This document shows, piece by piece, positions 8,151-17,293 of a stretch of 64,000 bases of DNA. Both the position numbers and the translations under genes were made by a program. How positions within the stretch are numbered: position 1 is the first letter of the stretch; every line of letters starts with the position of its first letter. The notes under the pieces were generated by a model. It saw only the letters and a list, made by a program, of their open reading frames with translations, did no database searches and was not told the DNA's origin. This DNA is from Clostridium folliculivorans (GTDB lineage Bacteria > Bacillota > Clostridia > Clostridiales > Clostridiaceae), in contig NZ_BQXY01000004.1 in assembly GCF_024341905.1 (NCBI RefSeq), forward strand, positions 91,729 to 155,728, read 5' to 3'.

Positions 8151-11100
8151 ATGGGGTTTAAGGTTCCTAGCACAGATTGGCTTTCTGATACTTCAATTTT
8201 TGCAGTAAATAGAATTGAAGCGCATTCAGACCATAAATACTATATAACAGAGGAAGAAATGAACTCTGGAGATATGAGACTAAGACAAAGCTTAAATGGA
8301 AACTGGAAGTTTAGCTTTGCTATAAATCCTAGTTCGAGAATTAAGGATTTTTATAATCTAGACTTTGATTGCAATTCATGGAAGGATATAGATGTTCCTG
8401 GACATATACAACTTCAAGGATATGATAAGATTCAATATATAAATACTATGTATCCTTGGGATGGGCACAGTGAATTGAGGCCACCACAGGTATCTGAAGA
8501 ATATAATCCAGTTGGAAGTTATGTTAAGTATTTTAATTTAGATGAAACTATGAAAAATACTCCTATATATATATCCTTTCAAGGGGTAGAGAGTGCTTTC
8601 TATGTTTGGTTAAATGGGAATTTTGTTGGATATAGTGAAGATAGTTTTACTCCATCAGAATTTGAATTAACTCAATATATCAGAGAAGGGGAAAATAAGC
8701 TTTCAGTTGAAGTTTATAAGAGATCTACTGGGAGCTGGCTCGAAGATCAGGATTTTTGGAGGTTTTCGGGGATTTTTAGAGAAGTATATCTATATTCGAT
8801 TCCTAAGATTCATATTCAAGACCTTTTTGTTAAAACTATACTAGATAGTGAATACAAAAATGCAGTCCTAGAATCTGAAATGAAAATTGTAGGAGCTACC
8901 ACTGGAACTCTAGACTTAGAACTAAAAGATAGTGAAGGCTTGATTTTAGCTAGTATTAAGGGCAATAAGTTTAAAAATGAACTAACTTTAAAGCTAGATG
9001 TAAATAACGTAAGACTTTGGAGTGCTGAAGATCCATATTTGTATACTCTTTATATTACTGTAAGAGATGAAAAAGATAATATAGTAGAGCTTGTGCCGCA
9101 AAAGGTAGGTTTTAGAAGCTTTGAAATGATAAATAAGGTTATGCATATAAATGGAAAACGTATAGTTTTCAAAGGCATAAATAGACATGAGTTTAATTGC
9201 CGAAGAGGAAGATCTATAACTAAAGAAGATATGTTTTGGGATATAAGATTTTTTAAACAGAACAATATAAATGCTGTGAGAACTTCTCACTATCCTAATC
9301 AAAGTCTTTGGTATGAGCTTTGTGATGAATATGGAATTTACTTAATAGATGAAGCAAATCTAGAAACTCACGGATCCTGGATGAAGATGGGACAAGTAAT
9401 TCCTGATTGGGTTATTCCAGACAGTAAACCAGAGTGGCTTGATATTGTATTGGATAGAGCTAAGTCAATGGTAGAGAGGGATAAAAATCATCCATCTATT
9501 TTAATATGGTCTTGTGGAAATGAATCTTTTGGAGGGAAAAATATCTATAAGATGTCTGAGTACTATAGAAAGAAAGACCCATCAAGATTAGTGCACTATG
9601 AAGGGATTTTTCATGATAGACGCTTCAATGAAACTAGTGATATGGAAAGTAGGATGTATGCAAAGCCTCATGAAATTGAGGAGTATTTAAATAATAATCC
9701 ACAGAAACCTTATATAAGTTGTGAATACATGCATGCTATGGGCAATTCCTGTGGAGCAATGCACAAGTATACAGAATTAGAAGATAAGTATGAGCTTTAT
9801 CAAGGAGGTTTCATCTGGGATTATATAGATCAAGCAGTTATGAAGAAAGATAGATATGGGAATGAATTCTTTGCCTACGGTGGAGATTTTGATGATAGAG
9901 CAACAGATTATAATTTCTGTGGTGATGGAATAGTATATGCTGATAGAACAATATCTCCAAAGGTACAAGAAGTTAAAAAGCTATATCAAAATCTAAAGCT
10001 ATATGCAGATAAAAATGGTGTTAAGGTTAGAAATGAAAACTTATTTGTAGATACCTCTAGTTATATATTAGAGTATAGCTTGAGTTATAACGGAGAAGAA
10101 CAATATAAAGACAGGTTGGATGCTATAGTAAAAGCAGGTGAAGAAGAATACTATGAGTTTGATTTACCTAAAGTAAATAATAGTGGAGAGTATGCCGTAA
10201 ATGTTTCTTTCAAACTTAAGAATGATACTACTTGGGCAAAAGCTGGTCACGAGATAGCTTTTGATCAATATGTATACTCTATAGAGGAAGAAAGAGAAGA
10301 TTTAAAAGAATTAAATAAAGTTAAAGTCATCCATGGAGATGTAAATATAGGAGTTAAAAGCAGAGATTTTAGTGTATTATTTTCAAAGCAAGAGGGGGGA
10401 ATTGTATCACTAAGATATAATGGAAAAGAATTGATTACAAGAACTCCTATGCCTATATATTGGAGGGCAACAACAGATAATGATAATGGAAATAAACACG
10501 GCTTTAGATGTGCACAGTGGCTTCAAGCAAGTTTGTTCCAAAAGTGCACTGATGTACAAGTTTTTGAACATGAATATAGTGTTACAGTTCAATATACTTA
10601 TTCTTTGCCTTTGAGTGTGCCAACTGAGGTCAAAGTAGCTTATACTGCTTATGAAGACGGGGACATTAAAGTTAAATGTGACTATAAGGGTATTGAAGGA
10701 CTATCTGAGATACCTATATTCGGATTAGCTTTTAGATTATCAGCTGATTATGATAATTTTAAATTCTACGGTATGGGACCTGAAGAAAATTATATAGATA
10801 GGGTACATGGTGCTAGATTAGGTATTTATGAAAGATTAGTTAAGGACAATGTTTCAAGATACTTAGTACCTCAAGAAAGTGGCAATCACATTGGTGTAAG
10901 ATGGGCAAAGATAAAAGATAAAGATGGCTTCGGAATAGAGTTTGCAGCTGTTAATGATTCCTTTGAGCTTGGAGTATCACCATACACAGCTTTTGAACTT
11001 CAAAATGCACTGCACTACTATGAACTTCCTCTAGTTAATTATACTGTTGTAACAATAGCAGGAAAACAAATGGGAGTAGGAGGAGATGACAGTTGGGGTG

Positions 11101-11177
11101 CACCTGTCCATAAGGAGTACCTAATAGATTCTTCTAAAGATATGAACTTTGAGTTTATTATAAAACCATGTAAGTAA
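8151..11177 (+). CDS. lacZ: Beta-galactosidase, glycoside hydrolase family 2
   Basis: A 1008-residue cytosolic enzyme of the E. coli LacZ type (1023 residues), which hydrolyses lactose and other beta-galactosides with retention. The order is an N-terminal jelly roll (about 40-210), an immunoglobulin-like domain, a TIM barrel (about 320-620), a second Ig-like domain and the C-terminal small-chain domain. The acid/base is Glu458 in SCGNESFGG and the nucleophile is Glu525 in SCEYMHAMGNS. RTSHYPN is also family-typical. The start follows GGTTGGAGGAAT. No lactose permease or lac repressor is adjacent, and a terminator follows at once, so the gene is a single-gene unit. Confidence 0.96.
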   Translation: MGFKVPSTDWLSDTSIFAVNRIEAHSDHKYYITEEEMNSGDMRLRQSLNGNWKFSFAINPSSRIKDFYNLDFDCNSWKDIDVPGHIQLQGYDKIQYINTMYPWDGHSELRPPQVSEEYNPVGSYVKYFNLDETMKNTPIYISFQGVESAFYVWLNGNFVGYSEDSFTPSEFELTQYIREGENKLSVEVYKRSTGSWLEDQDFWRFSGIFREVYLYSIPKIHIQDLFVKTILDSEYKNAVLESEMKIVGATTGTLDLELKDSEGLILASIKGNKFKNELTLKLDVNNVRLWSAEDPYLYTLYITVRDEKDNIVELVPQKVGFRSFEMINKVMHINGKRIVFKGINRHEFNCRRGRSITKEDMFWDIRFFKQNNINAVRTSHYPNQSLWYELCDEYGIYLIDEANLETHGSWMKMGQVIPDWVIPDSKPEWLDIVLDRAKSMVERDKNHPSILIWSCGNESFGGKNIYKMSEYYRKKDPSRLVHYEGIFHDRRFNETSDMESRMYAKPHEIEEYLNNNPQKPYISCEYMHAMGNSCGAMHKYTELEDKYELYQGGFIWDYIDQAVMKKDRYGNEFFAYGGDFDDRATDYNFCGDGIVYADRTISPKVQEVKKLYQNLKLYADKNGVKVRNENLFVDTSSYILEYSLSYNGEEQYKDRLDAIVKAGEEEYYEFDLPKVNNSGEYAVNVSFKLKNDTTWAKAGHEIAFDQYVYSIEEEREDLKELNKVKVIHGDVNIGVKSRDFSVLFSKQEGGIVSLRYNGKELITRTPMPIYWRATTDNDNGNKHGFRCAQWLQASLFQKCTDVQVFEHEYSVTVQYTYSLPLSVPTEVKVAYTAYEDGDIKVKCDYKGIEGLSEIPIFGLAFRLSADYDNFKFYGMGPEENYIDRVHGARLGIYERLVKDNVSRYLVPQESGNHIGVRWAKIKDKDGFGIEFAAVNDSFELGVSPYTAFELQNALHYYELPLVNYTVVTIAGKQMGVGGDDSWGAPVHKEYLIDSSKDMNFEFIIKPCK

Positions 11178-11188
11178 AAATAACAAAA

Positions 11189-11224
11189 GGAGCCATGGAA
11201 ATATAAGATTTCATGGTTCCTTTA
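11189..11224 (+). terminator. Terminator of lacZ, possibly bidirectional
   Basis: GGAGCCATGGAAAT and ATTTCATGGTTCC pair around ATAAG and are followed by TTTATTG. An AAAA run on the other side lets it also serve the convergent EamA gene. Confidence 0.85.
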
Positions 11225-11232
11225 TTGTGTGC

Positions 11233-11664
11233 CTAACTTAAAGCAACTATAATAGCTCCGATGGCTATTAGGCCCACACCTATTCCATTCATTTTGCTTA
11301 TCTTTTCCCCTAAAAATGCAACTGCTAAGATAGTTGCGAGAACTACACTAAACTTGTCTATAGGAGCAACTTGAGATACCTTTCCATATTTCAAAGCTAA
11401 GAAGTAAAATAGCCAAGAAAGAGCTCCTGCTAAACCACTAAATATGATGAAGGAAAAAGTTTTTTTATCCGCGATAACTTCAGGTATCTTGCTCAGTTTC
11501 CCTTGGAAAACTACAACTAAAAAAAGAAATGCGGCCATTATTACAGCCCTTACAGCGGTTGCAGTATTGGCATCTACTGATTTTAAACCTACTTTACCAA
11601 ATATACCTACTAGAGCCGCAAATATTGCTGAAAGCATAGCACATATAAACCATACACTATTCAT
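11233..11664 (-). CDS. Half-size EamA/DMT-family membrane transporter
   Basis: A 143-residue, almost wholly hydrophobic protein with about five membrane helices. It corresponds to one EamA repeat, whereas most drug/metabolite transporters have two. FGKVGLKSVDANTATAVRA near the N-terminus and the closing FLGEKISKMNGIGVGLIAIGAIIV are typical. Single-repeat members usually work as dimers. No second half lies next to it. The substrate is unknown. The gene is convergent with lacZ and 59 bp downstream of the HTH gene, which reads the same way, so it may be co-transcribed with that gene. Confidence 0.85.
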   Translation of the reverse strand: MNSVWFICAMLSAIFAALVGIFGKVGLKSVDANTATAVRAVIMAAFLFLVVVFQGKLSKIPEVIADKKTFSFIIFSGLAGALSWLFYFLALKYGKVSQVAPIDKFSVVLATILAVAFLGEKISKMNGIGVGLIAIGAIIVALS

Positions 11665-11723
11665 TAATTAACATCCCCTTATTATTTCATAAAAAACAAG
11701 TAAATATTACCTCAATAATCTTT

Positions 11724-12152
11724 TTATAAAATCTTATATTCATCTCTTTGAGTCCAATAAATCTTAAATTCAAGTTTTTCTACATCTCTTTGCTGTTTAT
11801 AGCTAACTCTAAGATTAGCATTGTCTGGTATGCTGATGTTTTTTTCAAGTGTTAAAAACTTTTCTACACTATTTGACTCTTTTAAATTTGATATCTTTTC
11901 GCAGATACTATCCAATATATCCTGCCTAGTTCCTAACTCATCTTTAGAAACTTGATAAAGCTCGTTTTTATTAATGTAGTTAGTGGAATCGCCGGTAGAT
12001 AACCAATTGATAAGAGCTTGTTTACTAAATCTCCATTCCCTGCCGATTTTTCTAGCAGGAATATGCTCTTCTCTTAGAAGCTTTATTAATGTTTTTTCAC
12101 TTACACCTAAGAATTCAACTGCTTGCTCAATGTTTAATATGTTATTATCCAA
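11724..12152 (-). CDS. Excisionase-type helix-turn-helix DNA-binding protein
   Basis: 142 residues from a TTG start at 12152 placed 7 nt after GGGGGTG. Residues 5-55 are a MerR/excisionase-like winged HTH (TIGR01764 type): LNIEQAVEFLGVSEKTLIKL, then IPARKIGREWRFSKQALINW. The rest is a charged segment with likely coiled coil and no recognised domain. Such proteins bind DNA as small regulators; no integrase or phage gene is near, so a phage role is not supported. It is followed by the EamA gene on the same strand. Confidence 0.8.
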   Translation of the reverse strand: MDNNILNIEQAVEFLGVSEKTLIKLLREEHIPARKIGREWRFSKQALINWLSTGDSTNYINKNELYQVSKDELGTRQDILDSICEKISNLKESNSVEKFLTLEKNISIPDNANLRVSYKQQRDVEKLEFKIYWTQRDEYKIL

Positions 12153-12460
12153 AACAACACCCCCTATATATCTATATTAATACTAAATGATAGAAATTTA
12201 AACATATAAAAGTATTTAATAGTATTTTAACATTACTTAATAGATATTTAGTGGTATATAAATATATTCTTGTTTAATAAATTTAATCTGATTTTAATGT
12301 TATTTTTAATTGAAATGAAGTAGCATAAATAAAGATGTACCACTTCGATTCAGATATAAAAAGTAATTCAAACAAAGATAAAAGCGTAAATAAGAAAAGC
12401 TATGCAAACAATAATAATGGTGACTAAAAAAATATTATATATTAATATTAAGGTGGATTA
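12153..12460 (+). other. Gap with a fragment of repeat family 1 and a 30-codon frame
   Basis: The spacer between divergent genes carries GATGTACCACTTCG at 12334-12347, the exact left end of the 95-bp palindrome family, without its other half. From the ATG inside that motif a 30-codon frame runs to TAA at 12425-12427 (starts MYHFDSDIKS, ends ANNNNGD). It has no ribosome site, so translation is doubtful. Confidence 0.4.
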
Positions 12461-12508
12461 TATAGGGTTCCATTACGAAAACTTAATAGTTGAAGTTGGA
12501 ACCCTATA
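12461..12508 (+). repeat. 48-bp palindrome of repeat family 2
   Basis: TATAGGGTTCCA (12461-12472) and TGGAACCCTATA (12497-12508) are perfect 12-bp inverted ends. The reverse strand of the right arm reads GGGTTCCAACTTCAACTATT, which recurs exactly at 21352-21371 and closely at 61134. The hairpin ends 27 nt before the TTG start of the response regulator, so it may also affect that transcript. Confidence 0.65.
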
Positions 12509-12535
12509 GAACATTATTTTTTAGGAGATGATACC

Positions 12536-13216
12536 TTGAAGGAATTTAAGATACTTTTAGTTGAAGATGAAAAACAGATGTCAATGTTTATTGAGATGGA
12601 ACTTTCTCATGAAGGATATAAAGTAGATGTTGCTTATGATGGAATAGATGCATTAAATAAAACTCAGAATAATGACTATAATCTTATTCTGTTAGATTTA
12701 ATGATTCCTGGAATTAACGGAACTGAGGTTTGCAGAAGAATTAGACAATTTTCAAGTATTCCAATAATCATGCTGACAGCAAAAAGTGAAGTTTCCGATA
12801 AAGTTTTAGGACTAGATGCTGGAGCAAACGACTATTTAACGAAACCTTTTGCCATAGAAGAACTTTTAGCGAGAATAAGGGTATATACAAGAAGTAATGA
12901 CTTAACTAAAGATATTAGTGATATAAAAGTAGCTGATATTGTTATGGATAGGAAAGCACATAGAGTCTTTAGGGATGGTCAAGAAATAGAGTTAACAAAG
13001 AAAGAATACCAGCTTTTAGAGATGTTATTGATTAATAAGAATGTGGTGCTTACAAGAGAACAATTAATTGAGAGTGTGTGGGGTTACGATTATCTGGGAG
13101 ATACGAATGTTGTAGATGTATTTATAAGATATTTGAGAAGCAAAATTGATGATGGCTTTAATCAAAAACTCATAGCAACAGTGAGAGGTGTTGGCTATGT
13201 AATAAAAGGTGAATAA
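12536..13216 (+). CDS. OmpR-family response regulator
   Basis: 226 residues from TTG 12536, 8 nt after AGGAG. The receiver domain (1-120) has acidic Glu10/Asp11, phospho-acceptor Asp54 in LLDLMIPG and Lys in the TKPF motif. The C-terminal winged helix (about 130-225) includes LTKKEYQLLEML, REQLIESVWGYD and VRGVGYVI. It should bind tandem 11-bp sites when phosphorylated by the kinase encoded next to it (stop TAA 13214-13216, kinase ATG 13218). Target genes are not evident, though the next gene is a candidate by position. Confidence 0.95.
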   Translation: MKEFKILLVEDEKQMSMFIEMELSHEGYKVDVAYDGIDALNKTQNNDYNLILLDLMIPGINGTEVCRRIRQFSSIPIIMLTAKSEVSDKVLGLDAGANDYLTKPFAIEELLARIRVYTRSNDLTKDISDIKVADIVMDRKAHRVFRDGQEIELTKKEYQLLEMLLINKNVVLTREQLIESVWGYDYLGDTNVVDVFIRYLRSKIDDGFNQKLIATVRGVGYVIKGE

Positions 13217-13217
13217 T

Positions 13218-14594
13218 ATGAATTTATCAATAATTAAAAATGCTAAAATATCCGTAAAGCTAACTTTGATATACGCTTTTATGTTTTCTTTAGTATTACT
13301 TATATTAAGCACGGTAACTCTATATGGCACTAAGTATTTTTTATATAAGCAAGCTGATAAACAAGTTAATGATATAAGTACGGTATTAACAAACAAGATA
13401 AATGATGAAACAGGAGAGGTAAGTCTATATAATAAGGATTTTTTAGCTGATTTGCCTTCAAAAGAGAATATATCAATAAGGATATTGGATAGTAGTAATA
13501 CTATAAATCAATCACAGGGCTTTAATTACGATATAAAGCTTAAGGAGACTAATGGTAGGGCAAAACATTTAGAGCAAAAAGAAAAACATCTAATGTACTT
13601 AGAGACCAAACTATATAGTAAAAATTATGGAGTAGTATATATACAGGTAGTAAAGGATTTAGAAAATGAATATAGTTTCATAAAGATATTATTTGTATTC
13701 TTGGCCATTGCAGATTTTATTGGAATGGTAGCATCAATCGTAGTGGGATATATCATAAGTAAAAAAATGCTCAATCCTATAGATAATATAACTAGAACTG
13801 CTGAAAATATTAGTGTTAACAATCTCAAAGAAAGAATTGAAGTTAATGATGCTGATGATGAGCTAAAAAGACTAGCAGGTACTCTTAACAATATGATAGA
13901 TAGATTACAAAAAGCCTTCGATAGCCAGAGTCAGTTTGTATCAGATGCATCTCATGAACTTAGAACTCCAATTGCAGTTATTCAAGGATATGCAAACCTA
14001 TTGGATAGATGGGGAAAAAATGACAAGGAAGCTTTAGAAAAATCAATTTATGGTATAAAGCTTGAAGCTGAAAATATGGCTAATTTAGTAGAAAAGCTAT
14101 TATTTCTAGCCAAAGGAGATGCACTAAACCAAGTAGTGGAAAAAAAAGAATTTCATTTAAATGAATTGATATATGAAGTGCTAGAGGAAACAAAACTAAT
14201 AGATAAAAAACATAATATATTTAGCGAAGAGAATGAAGATATTGATATATATGGGGATTATAAGCTTATAAAGCAAATGTTAAGAATATTTATTGATAAT
14301 AGTATTAAATTCACACCCTATGAAGGCGTAATAACTATAAATTCTATATTGAGAAATAAATCGATATATATAAGTGTTTCAGATACAGGAATAGGTATAC
14401 CAAAGGAAGATATTCAAAATGTATTTGATAGATTTTATACAGCAGATAAGTCTAGATCCAAAGAAAAAGGAGGAACTGGGCTTGGTTTATCAATTGCCAA
14501 ATGGATTGCAGATGTTCATGGGGGAATAATTGAAGTAGTAAGTGAAGAAGGAAAGGGAACAAGGATTACTGTTAAAATAGACTTAAGTGAATAG
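13218..14594 (+). CDS. Membrane sensor histidine kinase (HAMP, HisKA, HATPase)
   Basis: About 458 residues from ATG 13218; the overlapping GTG at 13209 is less likely because AAAGGTGA lies just right for 13218. Order: TM1 (about 20-40), a roughly 120-residue extracytoplasmic sensor without a recognised fold, TM2 (about 155-180), HAMP, then HisKA with phospho-acceptor His246 in SHELRTPIAVIQGY, and an ATPase with N, G1 (DTGIGIP) and G2 (GGTGLGLSI) boxes. It pairs with the preceding regulator. The input signal is unknown; an extracellular sensor of this size suggests an envelope or ligand cue. Confidence 0.95.
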   Translation: MNLSIIKNAKISVKLTLIYAFMFSLVLLILSTVTLYGTKYFLYKQADKQVNDISTVLTNKINDETGEVSLYNKDFLADLPSKENISIRILDSSNTINQSQGFNYDIKLKETNGRAKHLEQKEKHLMYLETKLYSKNYGVVYIQVVKDLENEYSFIKILFVFLAIADFIGMVASIVVGYIISKKMLNPIDNITRTAENISVNNLKERIEVNDADDELKRLAGTLNNMIDRLQKAFDSQSQFVSDASHELRTPIAVIQGYANLLDRWGKNDKEALEKSIYGIKLEAENMANLVEKLLFLAKGDALNQVVEKKEFHLNELIYEVLEETKLIDKKHNIFSEENEDIDIYGDYKLIKQMLRIFIDNSIKFTPYEGVITINSILRNKSIYISVSDTGIGIPKEDIQNVFDRFYTADKSRSKEKGGTGLGLSIAKWIADVHGGIIEVVSEEGKGTRITVKIDLSE

Positions 14595-14605
14595 AAACTT
14601 TCAAA

Positions 14606-14655
14606 GAGAAGGTGAGGAAGTCAATATGATATACTCACCTTCTCTTATAATTTGG
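14606..14655 (+). terminator. Terminator after the two-component pair
   Basis: GAGAAGGTGAG and CTCACCTTCTC form a perfect 11-bp stem followed by TTATAATTT. The T-tract is imperfect. Confidence 0.7.
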
Positions 14656-14803
14656 TGGAAAATTAATGAATATAAACCAGCATGTAAATATCATAAAGAT
14701 AGCTTTAATAGTAAAAGGTATATAAAGAAACTAAATTTCTAATTGTAATGATGTTGATCTTATATATGGTTAATAAAAACTATTAGGTTATGAGGTGATA
14801 AGT

Positions 14804-17254
14804 TTGTGGAGAAATTTTAAAAAATATATAGCTAGTTTTCTGGTATTAATAACAATAAGTTTATTTTGCTCCTGCACTATTCAGGATAAAAATAAGTTTG
14901 TAAGTTTAGCTAGAACTACTGTTGATAATGGTGTTGTGTCATTGGTTATGGATACATCAAATTATCAAGGTATGCCAAAGAATTTTAGAAAAACTTCTGA
15001 TTTAAGTAATGTTGACAAAGATAAGACCCTAGATTTAAAAGGATTAAATAATTTAAATATATCTGGAAGTCAGCAGTTTTCAGGTTTTAATTTACCTCTT
15101 GTAATAAATAGTATAAATACGAAGATGTCTACAACAGTAATAGACTTGAGACAAGAAGCTCATGGTTTTATAAATAACATTCCAGTAAGTTGGAAGAATG
15201 AGAAAAATGATGCTAATATGGGACTTACAAAAGAACAAGTATTAGCGGATGAGCAAAGTAAGCTTAAAAGTATTAAATTGAATGTTCCTATTACACTTAC
15301 AAATCATCCAAATGACACAATAATTCCGACGAAGGTTCAGGATGAAGAACAATTAGTTAAGGATAATAAACTTGAATACATCCGTATTCCTGTTACTGAT
15401 GGAAAGATACCTACAGATGAAATGGTTGATTATTTTATGCAGGTAGTAAAAAAACAACCTAAAAATACATGGTTACATTTTCACTGCAAAGAGGGAATAG
15501 GAAGAACAACTACATTTATGATAATGTATGATATGGTTAAGAATTCTAAACAGGTTACGTTTGATAATATTATGAAGAGACAACTAGCCTTAGTTGGATT
15601 TAATGAACAAGAAATTAAATCATTCTATAACAATGAAAGAATTAGTTTCTTACAAAACTTCTATAAGTATTGTAATGAAAATAAAGATAATTTTAATACT
15701 AGTTGGATTGAGTGGAAGAAGACTATTACTGCAAGTAATAGTCCTTTTTCCATGTATATAAAAAATATCATAAAACCAACTTTTCTATATGTTATTTCAC
15801 AAGATAATATGAGTGAAAGTGAAAAAACATTGATATCTACACTTCAAGGAGTAGTCAATAATAAATCCTACAATCAAATATATATATTAAATTCTGATCA
15901 ACCAGATTATCAAATATGGTTAGAGGATTTAAAGAATAACTATGGAGTAACTTATAAAAAAATTTCAGATCCGTGGGAATTAGTTTATGGTTTTAAAGAT
16001 CATATAGATGGATATGTTCTATATGATGAAGGCAATAATCCATCAATAAATAATGCTTGCTCCCTTTGTTCTTTGAAAAATTCAATAGCAGTAGATACTA
16101 GTATTGAATATAAAGCAAAGCTTCATGGAATAACAAAAATGACAGGGGATTGCAGAAATACAGAAGAAAGTTGGGCATACGATAATTTATGGAGCAAAGG
16201 GCTAAACCATTCAATTGTAATACAATTAGAACCTAATAAAAGTTCTGCACTTAGAGATTACGCAATTATGAGTAAAGCTCTAGTATTTTATGAAAGTGAT
16301 ATAAAAAACACTTATCTTAGAGATAAGATATTTTCATCAATGGATGGAAACAAGATTTGTATGGGTTGGGGACCGGATGAATTTACTAATATAAGTACAG
16401 CATCAAAACATGGTGTAAGTATGGTAGCGGCTGATTGGTCTTATAATCTGACAGTTTTAAGTGCATTTGACACAGCATCTGTTAGGCAATGGTATATACC
16501 TAAAGATATGACTAAAGAGGACAATGTGCATTATGTAACTTTTGTTATGTCAGATGGAGATAATCAGCAGTGGAATCTTGGCACAAACTACAGCTCACAG
16601 AAATGGTATGGGTCAAGTTATAGAGGAGATTTTAATTTAGGTTGGGGAATAAGTCCATCTATGTATTACTTAGCTCCAACAGTTTTTGATAGATATTACG
16701 AAAGTGCATCTAAAGGAAAGTATAGTGATTATTTTATAATACCTCCTTCGGGTAGTGGTTATATATATCCAAGTAAGTTTGATAAAGAAAGGCTTTCACC
16801 ATATATAAATCAATTGAATGATTATATGAAACAAACTGATGAAAGATACTTAGCTGTGATTGATGACTCAAGCTTTCATGATGCTGAGCTTTGGAGTAAA
16901 TTTACGATTCAGCCGAATATAAAGGGATTGTTTTACTTGGACTACCACAAACATGATAATTATAAAGGAGAAATAGTTTGGTCAAATGGCAAGCCAATAG
17001 TATCCTGTAGAGATTTACTATGGAATGGGTTAGAAGATGAAGAGCAACTAGCTAAAACTATTAATTTTAGAATAGGGCAAGGACAGACAGATGTAAAAAA
17101 AGCCGAAGCATATACTTTTGTGTATGTTCATGTTTGGAGTAAGGATTTGAATGACGTCAAAAATGCTATAAGTATGCTAGAGAAAAATCCAAGAGTTAGA
17201 GTAGTCAATCCAAAAGTATTTATGGAGCTAATTAATGAAAATGTTGAACGGTAA
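14804..17254 (+). CDS. PTP-like phytase domain fused to a GxGYxYP-type domain, probable lipoprotein
   Basis: About 816 residues. TTG 14804 is preferred because GAGGTGAT lies 5-6 nt upstream; a GTG at 14795 is the alternative. The N-terminus is hydrophobic and ends SLFCSC, a non-ideal lipobox. Residues about 30-310 resemble cysteine phytases (protein-tyrosine-phosphatase-like inositol phosphatases): TTVIDLRQEAHG, then the P-loop HCKEGIGRTT with nucleophile Cys228 and Arg234. Residues about 320-815 match GxGYxYP proteins, with the naming motif as GSGYIYP, plus FVMSDGDNQQW. That family is a putative glycoside hydrolase, not well characterised. The fusion suggests surface attack on phosphorylated polyol or glycan material; substrate unknown. 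It follows a two-component pair by about 210 bp and stands alone. Confidence 0.8.
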   Translation: MWRNFKKYIASFLVLITISLFCSCTIQDKNKFVSLARTTVDNGVVSLVMDTSNYQGMPKNFRKTSDLSNVDKDKTLDLKGLNNLNISGSQQFSGFNLPLVINSINTKMSTTVIDLRQEAHGFINNIPVSWKNEKNDANMGLTKEQVLADEQSKLKSIKLNVPITLTNHPNDTIIPTKVQDEEQLVKDNKLEYIRIPVTDGKIPTDEMVDYFMQVVKKQPKNTWLHFHCKEGIGRTTTFMIMYDMVKNSKQVTFDNIMKRQLALVGFNEQEIKSFYNNERISFLQNFYKYCNENKDNFNTSWIEWKKTITASNSPFSMYIKNIIKPTFLYVISQDNMSESEKTLISTLQGVVNNKSYNQIYILNSDQPDYQIWLEDLKNNYGVTYKKISDPWELVYGFKDHIDGYVLYDEGNNPSINNACSLCSLKNSIAVDTSIEYKAKLHGITKMTGDCRNTEESWAYDNLWSKGLNHSIVIQLEPNKSSALRDYAIMSKALVFYESDIKNTYLRDKIFSSMDGNKICMGWGPDEFTNISTASKHGVSMVAADWSYNLTVLSAFDTASVRQWYIPKDMTKEDNVHYVTFVMSDGDNQQWNLGTNYSSQKWYGSSYRGDFNLGWGISPSMYYLAPTVFDRYYESASKGKYSDYFIIPPSGSGYIYPSKFDKERLSPYINQLNDYMKQTDERYLAVIDDSSFHDAELWSKFTIQPNIKGLFYLDYHKHDNYKGEIVWSNGKPIVSCRDLLWNGLEDEEQLAKTINFRIGQGQTDVKKAEAYTFVYVHVWSKDLNDVKNAISMLEKNPRVRVVNPKVFMELINENVER

Positions 17255-17261
17255 TTAGTTT

Positions 17262-17290
17262 AAAAGTGTAAAGATATCTTTACACCTTTG
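17262..17290 (+). terminator. Palindromic hairpin between convergent genes
   Basis: GTGTAAAGAT/ATCTTTACAC is a perfect palindrome with AAAA before and CTTTGTG after. It is a weak candidate bidirectional terminator. Confidence 0.45.
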
Positions 17291-17293
17291 TGC

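Noticed and set aside
11724..12152. Excisionase-type HTH protein as a sign of a prophage or integrative element
   Set aside because: No integrase, attachment-site duplication or phage gene is near, and this HTH type is common in ordinary regulators.
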